This document shows, one piece after another, positions 1 through 12,600 of a DNA stretch of 64,000 bases. The notes beneath the pieces were generated by a model. It was not told the origin of the DNA and made no database searches. It was given only the letters and a program-made list of their open reading frames with translations. This DNA is from Pyrocephalus nanus (taxonomy: Eukaryota; Chordata; Aves; Passeriformes; Tyrannidae), in assembly GCA_038380795.1 (NCBI GenBank), contig CM076268.1:30017501-30081500 (forward strand). The letters are read 5' to 3'. Within the stretch, counting starts at the first letter, position 1. Every line of letters starts with the position of its first letter. Position numbers and translations under genes: made by a program.

Positions 1-1602
1 AAAGTCTAACACCTTTCCTCTCTTTATCCAAGATGCCAAAAACACGCAGACTGAGTTTCAGATTTAAGAAAAATGCTTGCTTTTTTTAAATTAAAATCTG
101 ATGAAAATATAAGATGACAAGTCCTTAGAGACAGTGCCTAAAGAACTTTAGTGCACACAAGCGTTTTTTCCAAGTTGTTTACAAACAATACACCTACCAG
201 GGGTTCAGAAAGATGCTGTGCCTTTCTAACAGGCAGAGAGAAAATGTCTGACTGACAAGATGCCTTAGCCCCTTTCAACATTAGAAGGCACTCCGCTGCT
301 ATCTAATTAAGACACATTCCCTTCTCGTAAAGTATTAACAAAGCACACATTTCCCCGACTACCACTATATTTGTCATCCTTGAATAAATTACTTCTGTAT
401 TGTATTTCATGCACTCTTCCGGCCCACATCCTGCTAGACACTGAATGCTTACTCCTGGGAGCAGATGAGAGGTTTGCCTAGGCAAGCTCCATTTCTTTGC
501 TAGGTATATCGACATGGGAAAAACTGATTATCAATCAAAAAGACACTGCACTCCTAACAAAGTACTCCTATGAAAAAACAAATGAGATAAGAGTGAGTGC
601 ACGCAGATGGGATTGGTCTCTCTCAAGGCATCTCCACCTGCACCGGCAAGGATGCACAGGACAGTGTAAACGAGTATAAAGGTTACCTTTAATTGGTCTT
701 TAGCAAGTTACCTGCTTTGCACGCAGGCCATGACCTTTTCAACATCTGAACAATCACTCTAACCACTGAATTTGCAAAAATCCCCCTCATTTAAACTCCT
801 AACTCCCAATTCAGAGAGAAGAAAACAAGTCATTTTTGTAATATTTTCATATGCACTGTAATGAGGACTGATGCCTAACAGCACCACATAAAATGGTGTT
901 GTTAAACTCCAAGTTATTCTCGCAGTGCTCATAAACCAGGAGCTGAGCTCTTGCCGGGACAGAGTGCTGTGTGTGCTACTCGCGTTATTTTCAAGGGGCT
1001 TATTTTAAACGAGTTTTCAAATAACCTTTTGCAATGCTACGGCTAATAAAACACTACAAACAAATCAAACACTTCCTCACGACCGAGACCCAGCTCGATG
1101 CTTCTGCACAGTGGCCCGAGAGGTGACGGCTGGCGAGAGATAATCCGTAATCTCCGCAGATTACTTAAAACTCCGAGGAAATCTCTACTTTGAGAAACTT
1201 CGGGGGAACACACGCACAGCATCGCGCCTGCCCTGCTCGGCCCCTCCCCGAGCCGCGGCCGCTCGGACCCCGGGCCGGGCCGGTGGGGCCGCGTCCCCGC
1301 GGGGAGCCGGGCGGCCACGCGGGTGCTCGGGGGGCACCGCCGCGGCTGCTCCCGGTTCTCCCGGCGGGGTGACCCCACCTGTGTGTGTGTGTGAGAGTCT
1401 GTGTGTGTGTGTGTGTGGTGTGTGCCCCCGGCCGGGCCGCAGTGACAGCCGGGCCCGCCCGCGGTGCCTCGCCCCGCGGACCGGGGGGAGCGGCGGGGAG
1501 GCCGCGGCCGGGGCCGGGCCCGCCCTGCGCGGACACCCCGCGGCGGGGACACCCCCGCTCCCCGCCCGCCGGGCCCGGCGCCGCCCGCCCGCCCGCACTC
1601 AC
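1..1602 (-). other. CCDC6: CCDC6 intron 1, 5' (donor) part; runs off the window
   Basis: Intron sequence follows the CCDC6 exon 1 donor (GTGAGT on the minus strand, plus positions 1597-1602). The part nearest the exon (about 1200-1600) is very GC-rich and belongs to the promoter CpG island; it also holds a GT microsatellite. From about 1 to 1100 the DNA is ordinary AT-rich intron with no exon-like signal. The next CCDC6 exon lies off the left edge. Confidence 0.85.
1380..1425. repeat. (GT)n microsatellite in CCDC6 intron 1
   Basis: Two GT runs are separated by a short GAGAGTCT interruption. It lies about 180 bp downstream of the exon 1 donor and within the CpG island. On the transcript strand it reads as CA repeats. 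Confidence 0.9.
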
Positions 1603-1911
1603 GATGGTGACGCTGGCCTTGCGCAGGTCGCGGTTCTCCTCCTGCAGCGCTTTGCACTTGAGCTTGTAGGTCTCCAGCTCGATCTTCAGCACCTTGTTCT
1701 CCTGCTGCAGCGAGGCCAGGCGGTTCGTCAGCTCCTCCAGCCGGAACGGCGAGATCACGATCCCGCCCGCCTTGCCGCCCCCCGAGGAGCCGCCGCCGCC
1801 CGGCGCCCCGCAGCCGGGCCCCGCTCCCGGGCCGCCCCCGGACAGCGGCCCCGCGGGGCCGCCGCTGCCGCCGCCGCCGTCCGTGTCGCTCTCGCTGGCG
1901 CTGTCCGCCAT
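1603..1911 (-). CDS. CCDC6: CCDC6 exon 1 coding part (coiled-coil domain-containing 6)
   Basis: This is the first coding exon of CCDC6, a coiled-coil phosphoprotein linked to the DNA damage response; its 5' part is a known fusion partner of RET in human thyroid cancer. It has 103 codons from ATG at 1909-1911 to the donor GTGAGT (1597-1602), ending in phase 0. The product starts [12 protein letters not shown], runs through a glycine/serine/proline-rich linker (residues 12-50), then reads [15 protein letters not shown] and a leucine-heptad coiled coil (residues 59-103, [20 protein letters not shown] and on). The coiled coil is nearly identical to mammalian CCDC6; the glycine linker is the variable part. 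I chose this ATG because the [12 protein letters not shown] start is characteristic of the family and lies just below the GC-rich leader. The rest of the gene is off the left edge. Confidence 0.95.
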
Positions 1912-2100
1912 CGCCCCGCGCGCGCCGCCGCCGCCGCCGCCCGAGCAGGGGGCGGCGCCCGCCACGCGCCGGCGCCGAGACGGGCCGCGCGCCCGCCCCC
2001 CGCCCACAGCGCCGCCTGGCGGCCCGCGCCGGCACCGCCGGGACCGCCGGGACCGCGGGGACCGGGCCCGAGGGGCGTGAGGGAGGGGCGGGAACACATC
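1912..2100 (-). promoter_or_regulatory. CCDC6: CCDC6 5'UTR and core promoter, CpG island
   Basis: Very GC-rich, CpG-dense DNA lies directly upstream of the CCDC6 ATG, including a short GGC-triplet run (about 1924-1941 on the plus strand as GCC units). The CpG-dense zone as a whole spans roughly 1200-2650. This is the usual layout of a TATA-less housekeeping promoter. The exact transcription start cannot be read from sequence. Confidence 0.7.
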
Positions 2101-2285
2101 GAGCTCGGCGGGTCTGGTACACACCGAGCACGGCGGGTCTGGTACACACCGAGCACGGGGGGGTTTGGTACACACCGAGCACTGGGGCCAGGCGGCGGGA
2201 TGTGCCCGAAGGACTCTGCTACACACCTGACCCGGGATTGGGATGTGCCGGGGTGGAGTCTGTTACACACCGAACCCGGGGCTCT
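2101..2285. repeat. 25-bp tandem repeat upstream of CCDC6
   Basis: Three near-identical 25-26-bp units (2101-2125, 2126-2150, 2151-2176) share the core GGTCTGGTACACACCGAGCA. Degenerate, longer-spaced copies of the TACACACC-GA/TGA-CCCGGG part continue to about 2285. The array is 190-370 bp upstream of the CCDC6 start codon, within the CpG island, so it may be part of the promoter or 5'UTR. It creates long spurious open frames on the minus strand. Confidence 0.85.
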
Positions 2286-4683
2286 GTCAGACCCTGAGGC
2301 ACTCCTGGGGCACAGCCCGCCCTCAAACCCTGCGGGTTCCATCTCAGTGTATGGCAGAACGAGCCGCCCCCCTCGAGGGGAAGCAAACCCACGACATACG
2401 GGCTCGTAGCTCCCTGGCAGCGCTGCGGGGGAGCCCGGGGGTTCTGTACACAGGACTCAAACAGCCCAAAAGCTTGAGGTTTTTTAAAGAATATGTCTAC
2501 AAAAGCGGCGTCTGGGCGCACAAAGCGCTGCCCGGGGATGTACCCCCGGCCCAGGCCCCTTCCCCGGGGCGGATCAGAGCCCCACGGGTGGGCACAAGGG
2601 CCTGCGACCCCCAGCCCATCCAGCCCCGCTCTCCGCGCAGCACACAGACCAACCGGCATGTTAGTTCAGGCCTCCATACACCAGCAAAACTGCTGTAAAT
2701 TACGACATATCGGCACCCATCTCTCATTACTGATAATGTATTTCCTGATTAGTATGTGCATTAGTTTCTTTTCTTTTTTCCCCCAATTTCCTTGCAGAGC
2801 AGCAGCAAGCTATAACTGGGAATACGCACCACACATTCTATGGCACAACATGGTCCATATTGCTCCTGGATAAATTAGGCACCAAGACTGTATAATTGGT
2901 TTCTCAATTATTTATGAAGAGGTCTTTTAACAACAGTAATTTTTCTGATAATGGCAAGTAAGGATTTCATTATCTCTAACTGCACTACCTTTTTGTTCCA
3001 TGCCACAGTAAATTTCAAATTTTACTCTTTTTAATGGCTGTAATATATGAAGGAATTCCATCTCTGTAAAGTAATTATTCTTTTCGCCTGCCTGGGAATA
3101 TAAGTGCAGGTCATTTTATTTTTGGTCTCTTAATCACAAGAAAAGAAGTAGAAGGGCTGTTCCTAGTTCTCAGCAGCGGGAACTGTTGGTTGTGATGCCT
3201 GTCCATGTGTCTGACCCTGGCATGTGGTGCTGCTGTGCAAACAGAGCTCAGAATGGAGGGGGGACAAGTGGGGGTCCCCATCCAGCACCAGCAGAGCCCC
3301 CACAGCTCTGCCTCAGCCCCATCAGGAAATATCAGCTCAGGGCTTTTCAGGCTAGAAAAGGTCCTGCATCACCTACCCGGCCCTGTGGAAACTGAGCCGG
3401 ATTCCTGCATCCCATTACCTCCATACTGAGCCTGGTGATGCCATTAAAATGTAATAAAACCAACAGTACCAAGCAACCCTCGGCACCACCCTGGCAGCTG
3501 CTTCCCCTCCGCTGGATCTCCAGGGCTTCATTCTTGTGGGATTCCTCCCAAAACATAAGAGCACTGACATCAAGAGGTACTGCTGTAGATGCACAGGTCT
3601 CCACAGATCAACCAGATGATGTCCATGAGGCCTCATGAGAGCTTTTCAGTGCTGTCCTAAAATGTCCCTGTACCAACCCCTGGTGACCCCTGGGTCTGCA
3701 GGGGCAGACAAGTCCAACTGCCTGGGGCAGCTGCCAGCTCCTCTGCCCTGCAGCTGTGCCCAGGCTGAGCCTCTCTGCCAGCATGGGCTGTGGGATAAAA
3801 AGCCTGAGGGATTGAAATAGGATTCAACTGATAGTGAGCACTGTTTTGGACAGGTTGTTACAATTCAACCGAATTGCTTTTAAATAGGTCTGCTGGTATC
3901 TGGGAAGCTGGCTGAACACTACTGGGTCATAAGGAAGTGTTGTTTCACATACGGCCTCCACAACACAGATGACAGCAGGAAAGCCAGTTTGCTCTGTTGT
4001 CCCTGTCTGTATGCACACGTTCTCCTTGAAGCAAACTCATTTCTAAACAAGCAGGTTTGTAACCTAATGTTCTTTCTCCATCCATCTGCCCAGCTTTGAT
4101 CAGCCAGTTATTTCCATTGCTTTCAGCAGGACTGCTCACGTTTGAGTGTCTTGCTGAATCAAGGCCTAAATATTTTGAAAACCTGCATCAGCAAAACACA
4201 CATCTGCTCCGGGCTAATCTTACCCAGCAAGCCCCACGGTGTGCTTAACCTTAAGCCACTCTTCAGACCTATCAATGTTAATCTTAAGTGCTTTGCTGAT
4301 TTGGAGCACTATAATTTTCCAGAGGACATGTCCGCTGCTCCTTCAGACACCAAAATTAGCCTGAAAACAGAAGGGGAGGTGCAGGAAAACATCCTCAATC
4401 CGGCAACCAGGCCGGATTGGCTCTGCCAAGGGCTACGTCCCTGGGATCACACCAGGCAGCTGCTGGTGCTGCCTTCAGCAGAGCTCTTCTAGAGTGGTGC
4501 AGGCAGTGGATATGGAGACAAGGGATCTTATGGTGAGAGGGGAGCTCTCCTCAGGCTGCCTCACCATCCCTCTCTGCTGGGCTGGCATCAGAGGTCCCGC
4601 TCCCAGCCAGCACGTTGACTTTCATAACAGTAAATTATAACTTGGCACTCCTGTAGCTCTCTCTAGTTCAAAGCCATGCTGAA

Positions 4684-4810
4684 ACATTATCTAATTAATT
4701 CGCACAATAGCCCTGGAAGGCAAGAAAGGGAGGTAGCAAGCTGAGGTACTTGCCCAATGACAAACACTGAGTCAGTGGAGGAGTGGGAGGAAAACTCAAG
4801 GGCCCTGGGT
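4684..4810 (+). mobile_element. MIR-like ancient SINE relic
   Basis: The stretch follows the MIR 3' consensus order: TTATCTAATTAATTCGCACA, AGCCCTGGAAGGCA, a GAGGTACTTGCCCAATGACA block, then AGTCAGTGGAGGAGTGGGAG and AACTCAAG. These match the familiar TTATCTCATTTAATCCTCACA...CTTGCCCAAGGTCACACAGCTAGTAAGTGG pattern with substitutions and deletions. Its divergence fits a very old amniote insertion. Identification is from memory of the consensus. Confidence 0.7.
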
Positions 4811-4962
4811 GTTTAGATATGACATGGCATCCTTCTTGCCGTAACAGCATTTCAGTCATTTAAAAAACAGCACCAGTATATTTAATTACAATTACAGCCA
4901 ACTACTCCAAATTAATAGATTAAACAGGGAGAGAAAATTTTCTCCGAATTAGCACCCCCCCC

Positions 4963-4981
4963 AAAAAAAAAAAAAAAAAAA
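4963..4981. repeat. Poly(A) run
   Basis: An uninterrupted A tract follows a CCCCCCCC-like run. No LINE or SINE body was recognised directly upstream. Confidence 0.8.
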
Positions 4982-5129
4982 TCACGTGCCTTTCACATCT
5001 GTAAGATGTTAACCAAACCAATTAAAAAGTATAACTATGTGGTATAAGCACAATTAGCAAAACCCCCTTTTAAAAACAGGGTGCACAGCAGAGGCTGGCC
5101 CACAGACAGAGCAGCTCAGACACTGCTGT

Positions 5130-5221
5130 GGGGCCCTGGTCCCCACACTTCAGGCAGTGGGGGGTTGCACTAGATGACCTTTAAAGGTCCCCTCCAACCC
5201 AAACTATTCTGTGAGTCTGTG
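5130..5221 (+). mobile_element. CR1 LINE 3' end fragment
   Basis: The characteristic CR1 3'-terminal motif is present: TTGCACTAGATGACCTTTAA, AGGTCCCCTCCAACCC and an ATTCTGTG-AGTCTGTG terminal octamer repeat. Only about the last 90 bp can be assigned with confidence. CR1 elements are the dominant retroposons of birds and are usually 5'-truncated like this one. Confidence 0.9.
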
Positions 5222-8200
5222 AAAATCCACAATGACCAGCCTGTGACCACCACAGCACCTGCAGGACAAGGTCCCCACCCTCTGTGCCTCAATATCTTTT
5301 TATTGTACAAAAACCAAAAGCAAAACTATAGGGGGGGTAAGTAAGGGTTGAAATAAAGAATCTGAAAATGTCACCAGCATTATTACAGTAGCAGTGCAGA
5401 CAATCACATCAAGAAGAAGAAATAAAAAGACAGGGATTTATTAATACAAACTATCATTACAGGAGGTAACAGGCAATTAGAAACTGTGTTTCAGTAGTTG
5501 AAATATTGTATAAAATACATTTCTAGGTGTGAGGAGTTAGAAGAGGTATATTTGGAGATTTAATGTAATTCCTTAATACAATTCTGGAGGTCCATTAATC
5601 ATCTGGAAGACCTTCTATAAGAATACAATTTTATTAAAATATTCAGTAGTTATAGACTGAAGAGGAAAAGGCCAACTGAAGCTAATTAACCCCAGGAAAA
5701 AAAATCTGCACAGTACTAAGGGTACCTGACTGAATTGGGAAGGGAAGAAGGGAAAGACAAAGTTGCATTAAAATGCAATTAATGACAAATACTGCTAGGA
5801 AAATAAATTGAAGCAGCATTAAAAAGAATGTGACTTGTATACAAGGGAATATTTGAAGGGGAAAGTGGAGGGCATACGTGGAGATTTTTCCATTATGGAA
5901 GGGTTGTTGAAGCAGAGAAACCTCAATTTGAAAGATATTTGAATGAGCAGAAAAAAACTCATATCATTAATATTGTGGATTAAGGCGTCTATTGATGCAA
6001 GTTAAAACATGGTTTTTAACAAGCAATTCAGATGAAAATAATGTAATGCTGCTTTCTTTCTCTGATCAACAATTATTTAACCAGGAACCTGTATCAGAAA
6101 AGAAGTCTGTTTGTAGGATAGAGCACCTGACTAGGAAAATGTGTCGTGCAGTAGCCAATCAGTAGGTAACACATCTTCAACTCTGGGGCTTCACTTTTGT
6201 GTTCTTGTTTTCTCAGGGAATTTTTTTCAGGGTTCATACTAGGCTGGTTCTGTTGGGCCATGCCATAATGATATCCAGCCTCTGGAAACCTTCCAAGGAA
6301 GTTGGTAAACAGGGGATTGCTGTACTTTGCTGGTTTATAGCCCAAATAGGTCTCAGTAATTGAATATTAGCATGATGGGAAAAGTACCGACAAAACTTTT
6401 ATAATAAATCTTTGCATTCCTCCAGGACTTAGAGTCAAATAAATAAAGCCATGCACAATTTGCATACTGTTTTTAGCATCAGCAGTTATGAAGAATGTGT
6501 CACGTACATAGATTTTTCTTGAGCAGCTCATTTTTCTGTCCTTCACTAACCTTTTCCTCTGCCAGTAATGGACTATTTTTTTATGTCAAGAATTTTGTAG
6601 CAGGCTTGTTCTAAAGGGTCCGCATCTCTGTTGGAAAATGACTGTGCTTTCAACCAAGCAAGAATATTTTCTTCCACATTGTGACCATGTATTCCCTCCC
6701 TCGTTCACTCAAGGGTTAGAGGGGAGCTGAGCCAGGGGCAGCTCCTCCTCCAGCCCCGGTTTGGTAGGACCTTCCCTGAAAACAGAGGTCCTGTTTGCAT
6801 TCACCCCTTCCTCCTGTCCCTTGGCAATCCCTGCACATTACCCCAAGGCCAAGGATGCACTGGGTCAGCAGCAGCTTTTTCATACATCATGCAAGTGGCT
6901 AGGACAAAAACCAAGCCCCTTGCCAATACACTGCCCAGCATCCTTGCATCAGCCTCAGCCAGGGCAACTCCCAGCCCTCGGGCTTGCTCCCCCTGCCTGG
7001 GAGAGAGCTGGCAGGGGCAGGAGGGCTGGCACAGCTTCCCACGGGGCTGGGGCAGCCACATGGATTGTCTTGCAGGCCAAGCTGCTTGTGCTGAGTTTGC
7101 ATAAACATTTGATAAAAATTGTCACTGATGGGCTTCAATGAGTTTCATCAAATATTACTGACTTGATCCTGCCCAAAGAAGCCTCAGTTATAAACTCCTT
7201 CCCTACAGGGCATGGAGAGGTTTTGGGGAGTGTGGCACGCCAGGCTGCAGCAGCCCCTGGTAGAGCACTTCTGAATTTCCTGCACAGTGCCTGGTACAGA
7301 CAAAGCCTGTGTTAAACAACCCCCCAGGAAATTAGCATTAATTAGCAGGGTGCTGCAATCCTGCAAGCGACTGCCATTTATCCCACTAATGTCAGCTCTG
7401 CACTACGGGAGCTCTTAGAATTTCTGACATTAAAACTATTACTGGCCACAAATAAAATGTAATTGATATTCTCTCAGAAATGGGAAAAGTATGGTAGGAT
7501 ACTCTGCAGCATTATTAGGCAGTGCTAAATCAAAGGATGAAAAGAACACTGTATTTAGCAATAGAGTTTATTTTAATAGATGCAATCAGAGTCCCATGAC
7601 TTATAATTTTGCCTCTAAGGGGAATGTTCTCACTGGAAAAAACATGAAAAAAAAAAAAAAAAGGTGCACATTTAGGTAGGGCCCTCACTCACTCCAGGGC
7701 TGTCTGTGCTGTTTGCTAGTTCTGGCAAGATTTCTGTTTTCCTTCTCAAATGACCATTTACGCTTCAACCTTGTTTTTCCCAAATATCCTGAGCTACTGA
7801 TAGAATCAATACACTCAGTGCAAAACAAACCAACACCCAGAAAATCCTGTTTGTGCAGCATTTAATGTGAAATTTTAAACTCTGCAAATTTAGCTGCAGA
7901 GTTCCCGTTCTTTGTTGTCTCTTCATATCAAAGCTTCACGGGAAGCAAGCTGTGACACTGCCTGCCTGTGCAGCAGGAGCTGGGGACTGGGACCTGCCAG
8001 TGGTGAGGGCTGCCCTGCTGGGCATGTACAGAGATGGCCCAGGAAGCCCAAGAGGCATCTGCCATGATCACACAGCCTGCACAGGCACCAAGTGGTCCCC
8101 GTGACTGGGCCTTGCTGCAAAAACATCCTTGGGAGCCCCAGGGTGAGCCAGCAGCTACTCACGTGTGCTGTCACAGTAAAGACCAACTCCCCGAGCTTGA

Positions 8201-9654
8201 AGCTGCCGCATAAATCACTGCTAGCGGCAGGAGACCTGTCGAGACTCACCTACACACCTCTGCTACGTTCACAGGCAACCCCACTTTTCTGTCTCCATAA
8301 AGAGCAGCTCTGCCTCCCAGAGCTGCCATTCCAGGTACAAGCACAGCTTTTTTCTGCATCAGCATCAGACACTAACAGGGGACCAGGCAGAGGAGAAAGA
8401 TGAGTCAAACGGAACGCTGCCTTTTGGATGCTGCTAGAGATGAAGTGAGGCTCTTCTACAGTGCTGTTCCTGCCTTCCTGCTGATTGTCACCACAGCCTT
8501 TGCTTCCAGCTGTACAATCCCGATATAACATTAAATAACATACATGGCTCAGCAGTCACTGAAAACATTCTTTTTCATTCAGCTGATCTGGATACTCGCA
8601 AGTGGGAGGGAGGCATCTGAGTGGTGAGGTCTCCAGGAGGATGATCACCGCTGTTGGACTGTGAACTGCAATAAGGTGTGTTTGTTCTCCAACGGTGTAA
8701 AGTGGCATTTGTCCTCCAAACTGCGGTGTAAGGACCTGAACCATCAGAATTGTACCAGCAGTACCCTGACATAGGTAAAACATATATTGCAACACAGACT
8801 GGGTGCTCAAATGCTGAAAACCACTTCATTTACTGCCACTGCTTCAAAAGCTGATGGCCCTAATAACTCAGAAACAATGACAAACCTACCTGTTACATTC
8901 TCCCAAAGTCAAGCGCTCCTCACCACAGCCAGGAGAGCTTTGCTGATTGACCTCAGGTGAGGACTGGTTCCTGCGGGATCACAAAGTAATAACAAGCACA
9001 CTGAGGTGGATCTGTAGCAGCCTGTAGAAGCAGTGCTTCCTCAGGTCCCAAGCTGGGGTGAAATACCTCATCTTCCCATTGCCTTAAAAGCCAGGTAAAA
9101 CTGATCCCTGAGTAATAAACTGTATTTATTGCAGTTCAGTGAGGGAATGTACTGAAGCTGGCTACAGACCTTTGTTTTGGCCATATTTTTTATATAGTGG
9201 TCCTTCACTGATAATACACAGGAAGTGCAGGTAACATGCAGGGGATGTACCCTTTAATGACATCACGGACAATGGGGTTGGTTATTGGTCTGACTGATAC
9301 CCTCTGGGGAGAAAACTGCCTTTAGTAGTGATTCTCAGTGGGGCAAAATAAATTCCAGGAGGTCCAGAGCTCAGACATGTTGGAGAAGAGGCTTGCACAG
9401 GCCCTTTCCCCACACCTCTTTCATCCCAGGGAGGTGGGTTCAGCACTTTGCTGGGCATGTGCTGCTGGCTGCTGTGTTTTCCTCCTGCTCCCCCGACCTG
9501 GGGACAGCCATCCAAGTGATGGCCTGGCACACCTGGAAGACAAGGAGGTGGAGCAGACAAAAGAAACAGAGAGGAAAAGAAGCTGAGAGCCAGGGGGGTT
9601 AACAGCTGGCCTTGCGAAGCCTCACGTCTGTAGGGTACAAGAACACTGCCAAAT

Positions 9655-12600
9655 ACACGTTATCCAAGAGTTTTAACACAATTTATTTTATGCTTAAATA
9701 ATCAACTAGATCATCCAGTGTTTGTTGTTTTCATACATATGTAATTAGAGCTATTATCAATGAATGCTGTTTCCATATGAATATAATCAACAAATTAAAG
9801 TATTTCACCAAAACCCAAATAAAAATGCCCTTTAAAACACAGCAGCCTTAACAACCTAATATTACACTGCTAGGATGATTACAGATGATTGGCTTACTGA
9901 AAGATTCTACATCTTATAGCCAGTACACAATACAGTAATAATTTTACAGCGTGCTGCCAGTCTATTAGCTAATAATTTCTCTTCAGTTCATTTAAAAATA
10001 TCCCAAACTTGTGCTCCTTGGAGCACCAACCCACTTCTAAAGCTGCAAGCATTACCCCCGTTATAAAGCGAGAACAGATAGCACCCCCCTCCCCATAATG
10101 CAACTACTGTATATGTTATGGGTCTTAGGTCATTTCATTGAAAAATTGGCAACAGCAACAAATATTAGATGAAGGGCTTTGTGTTTACAGATAAAATCTT
10201 ATTTTTCATGTTGCGGTATAGTGTTTGCAAAACTGGAAAAGATTTAATCAAAATAAGGTGAAACATGCATCAAAATATTAGTACTCTGAAGAAAAATTTT
10301 CACAGAACTACAGAATTCCTCATTTTGGGAATCATTTAAATTTGCAGCAGATTTTAAAGATTTTTTTAAAATCAAGCTAGCGTTTTTGCATATACAAACA
10401 TTATAATTGCTAATATACAAGAATCTGTGAAGATACACCCAGAATATCCTTGTAGGTGCAGCCATTTGAGACACCTAGCCTGCTCAATGCATTTGCAATA
10501 TTCTGTTTGTGATCGAAAAGGCAGTGCCTTATCAACATTTATTCTATTTTGTTAGAATTTATACAGTGTTATTTATTTACAGCAAAACTATTGATGTTTA
10601 AAAAAGAAACAAATAGTGTTTTATACCCTGACAGTTTGGGTCCAAGAAAAATAAGGCGAGCTGTTGTGGATTTTAGTAATTTTAGTGTCCTTCCATGGTT
10701 TAACAATTTCATCTTCGCACATCCTCTCTGGCCACAGGAATTTATTTCTTTTGAGATGACATCAAACTGCTTGAAAGAAGCTGTTAACAGCATGGCATCT
10801 TGTATATACACTGCATTGGTAACTGCGCACCCTCCAATCCTGTGAATGAACGTGAATTTCCATGCTCTGTAAATTGGCTCATGCTAAATTAATTTTTTTT
10901 TTGTTTGGGGTTTTTTTTTTGTTTCTTTTTTTTTTTTTTTCTTTTTGCATAAAAACCATGCGGTTAATGTGGGGAAGCAGCAAACACACGCACACTTTTA
11001 TAGGTGAATGTTTAATTCCTGTTGATTTTTCTTCCGTGACTGTCCCTCTGGAATACTGGCAGTAAAAGCACACAGTCCTATGGAAAGAAAAGAGAGCAGA
11101 AATCATTTCAGAATCTCTCGTTAGAATCAATTTCGTGCCTTTCCCCGACTGAACAGAAAAGTTGCAATTGGCAACTGATGGGATTCTGCAGTGGGATAAA
11201 TCACACACTTTCCAGGTAGGTAATGACATTAGTTGGGCTCCCAGCATGAGGGGAAAATGCAGCTGCAGATGTCCAAACTGCTCGTGAACTGATTTACAAA
11301 TACCTTTGTAGCACACTGCATTTCATCACCCCAGACGCAGCACCAGCTCATCAAATCTGATGATGACAAGGAATAGGTACTCTTATTGTGGAAGAAACGG
11401 CATCATCTCCAGAAGGAGAGAGCTGCTGCTTTCACAGCACATTTTTCTTCATTTTGTGCGAGCACCCCCAACAGTGATGGAAAACCTGCTCTCCTTGCAC
11501 ATCCACCTCTGCCAGTTGCTCGGGAAACATGAGTGGCAGAGCCAGGAAGGCTGGAGTCCAGCCTTCAGGAGGCTTGGTGAAGGAAAAAGTGAAGAAGAGG
11601 GGCATCCCCATCCCTCTCCCGCCTGGCTCAGAGGAGATGGGGTCCAGCTCCTGCTCTTGCCCATCCAAACAGAGCCATGCATGTGAGGACAGCGAGTTCG
11701 TTCCATCTGTTGCACAACAGCGATGTCTTGCAGCAAAGAGGGCAGGAAGCAGAAATACAAACGCACCAGGATCGGGAGCTGGGAGACCTGCGGGATCCAG
11801 GCTGGCACGGACATGCCCATTTACTAATCAGGTCACAGGTCCACACGCATTCCCCAGGAGTGCTACACTCTCCTTCTATGCTAAAGCAATCTGTCCTTGC
11901 CCACATCTACAGTTGTCATAAAGCTGTCCCGCTGCTAAAAGTCTCCTGTTCCCATCGCAGCAGTCACGCCAGCTCACACAGTGCTGTCCTGAGGAATTGC
12001 ACGCAAGACTTCTTGGCTTTTCCTTTCAACCTATGTTTCACAACGGGTTTATTTGCAATGGTGACAAAGACATTTTCACAGCAAAATCTAGCTAACATGG
12101 TCTTTTTTTTTTTTTAAACACTCAAAGGAGAAGAACCACCTCTGCCTTCCCAACAGGATTTTTTTGTCTTTTGTGATTACAAAACAAACTGTTTTTCTAT
12201 TAGAACCCCCTGCCTGTGCAAATACTTCCACTTCTGCATCCAAATAAAATGTTTTCCATGGACTCTTGACTGGGCTCACAATTACTTAATGCACATTTGG
12301 TCATGCTTATCATAGCAAAGTTTGGAGTCCGAAGAATCATCTTACAGGACAAAGTTCCCCCCTGAGCAAAGGTTCATTATCTAAGGCAGACTCTGAGTTC
12401 CTCAGGGGCTCTAGCACGGAAGAGTTGCCAACTGGAAATCACAGGAGAAATGTATCAGCACTCATGGGAGCACATCTGGTTCTGAGGAACTCAGTCCCTG
12501 GCTTCCAGAAGGTCAGACTCTGTTTCATACATTAGGCAAGGACTGCCTTATTTATGACATTTTATTTTAAAATGAAATGCTTCTCCCTTATCCCCAGTGT

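Larger units (their letters stand above)
2286..9654. other. Intergenic region between the ANK3 3' end and the CCDC6 promoter
   Basis: No exon-like open frame with family similarity was found on either strand. The region holds the tail of the CpG island (to about 2650), a MIR-like relic (4684-4810), a poly(A) run at about 4963-4981, and a CR1 tail (5130-5221). Segments at about 2690-3130 and 5300-6110 are AT-rich and low in CpG, with many TAAT-core motifs; they could be conserved noncoding DNA, but that needs alignment. Open frames such as 4142-4492 (plus) show no recognisable domain and are treated as chance. Confidence 0.7.

Noticed and set aside
1043..2409. Several long overlapping open frames on both strands in the CpG island
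   Set aside because: GC-rich DNA and the 25-bp repeat lack stop codons; only the CCDC6 frame shows family similarity and a proper donor.
4142..4492. 116-codon plus-strand open frame in the intergenic region
   Set aside because: No domain, no similarity recognised, and no supporting promoter or splice signals.
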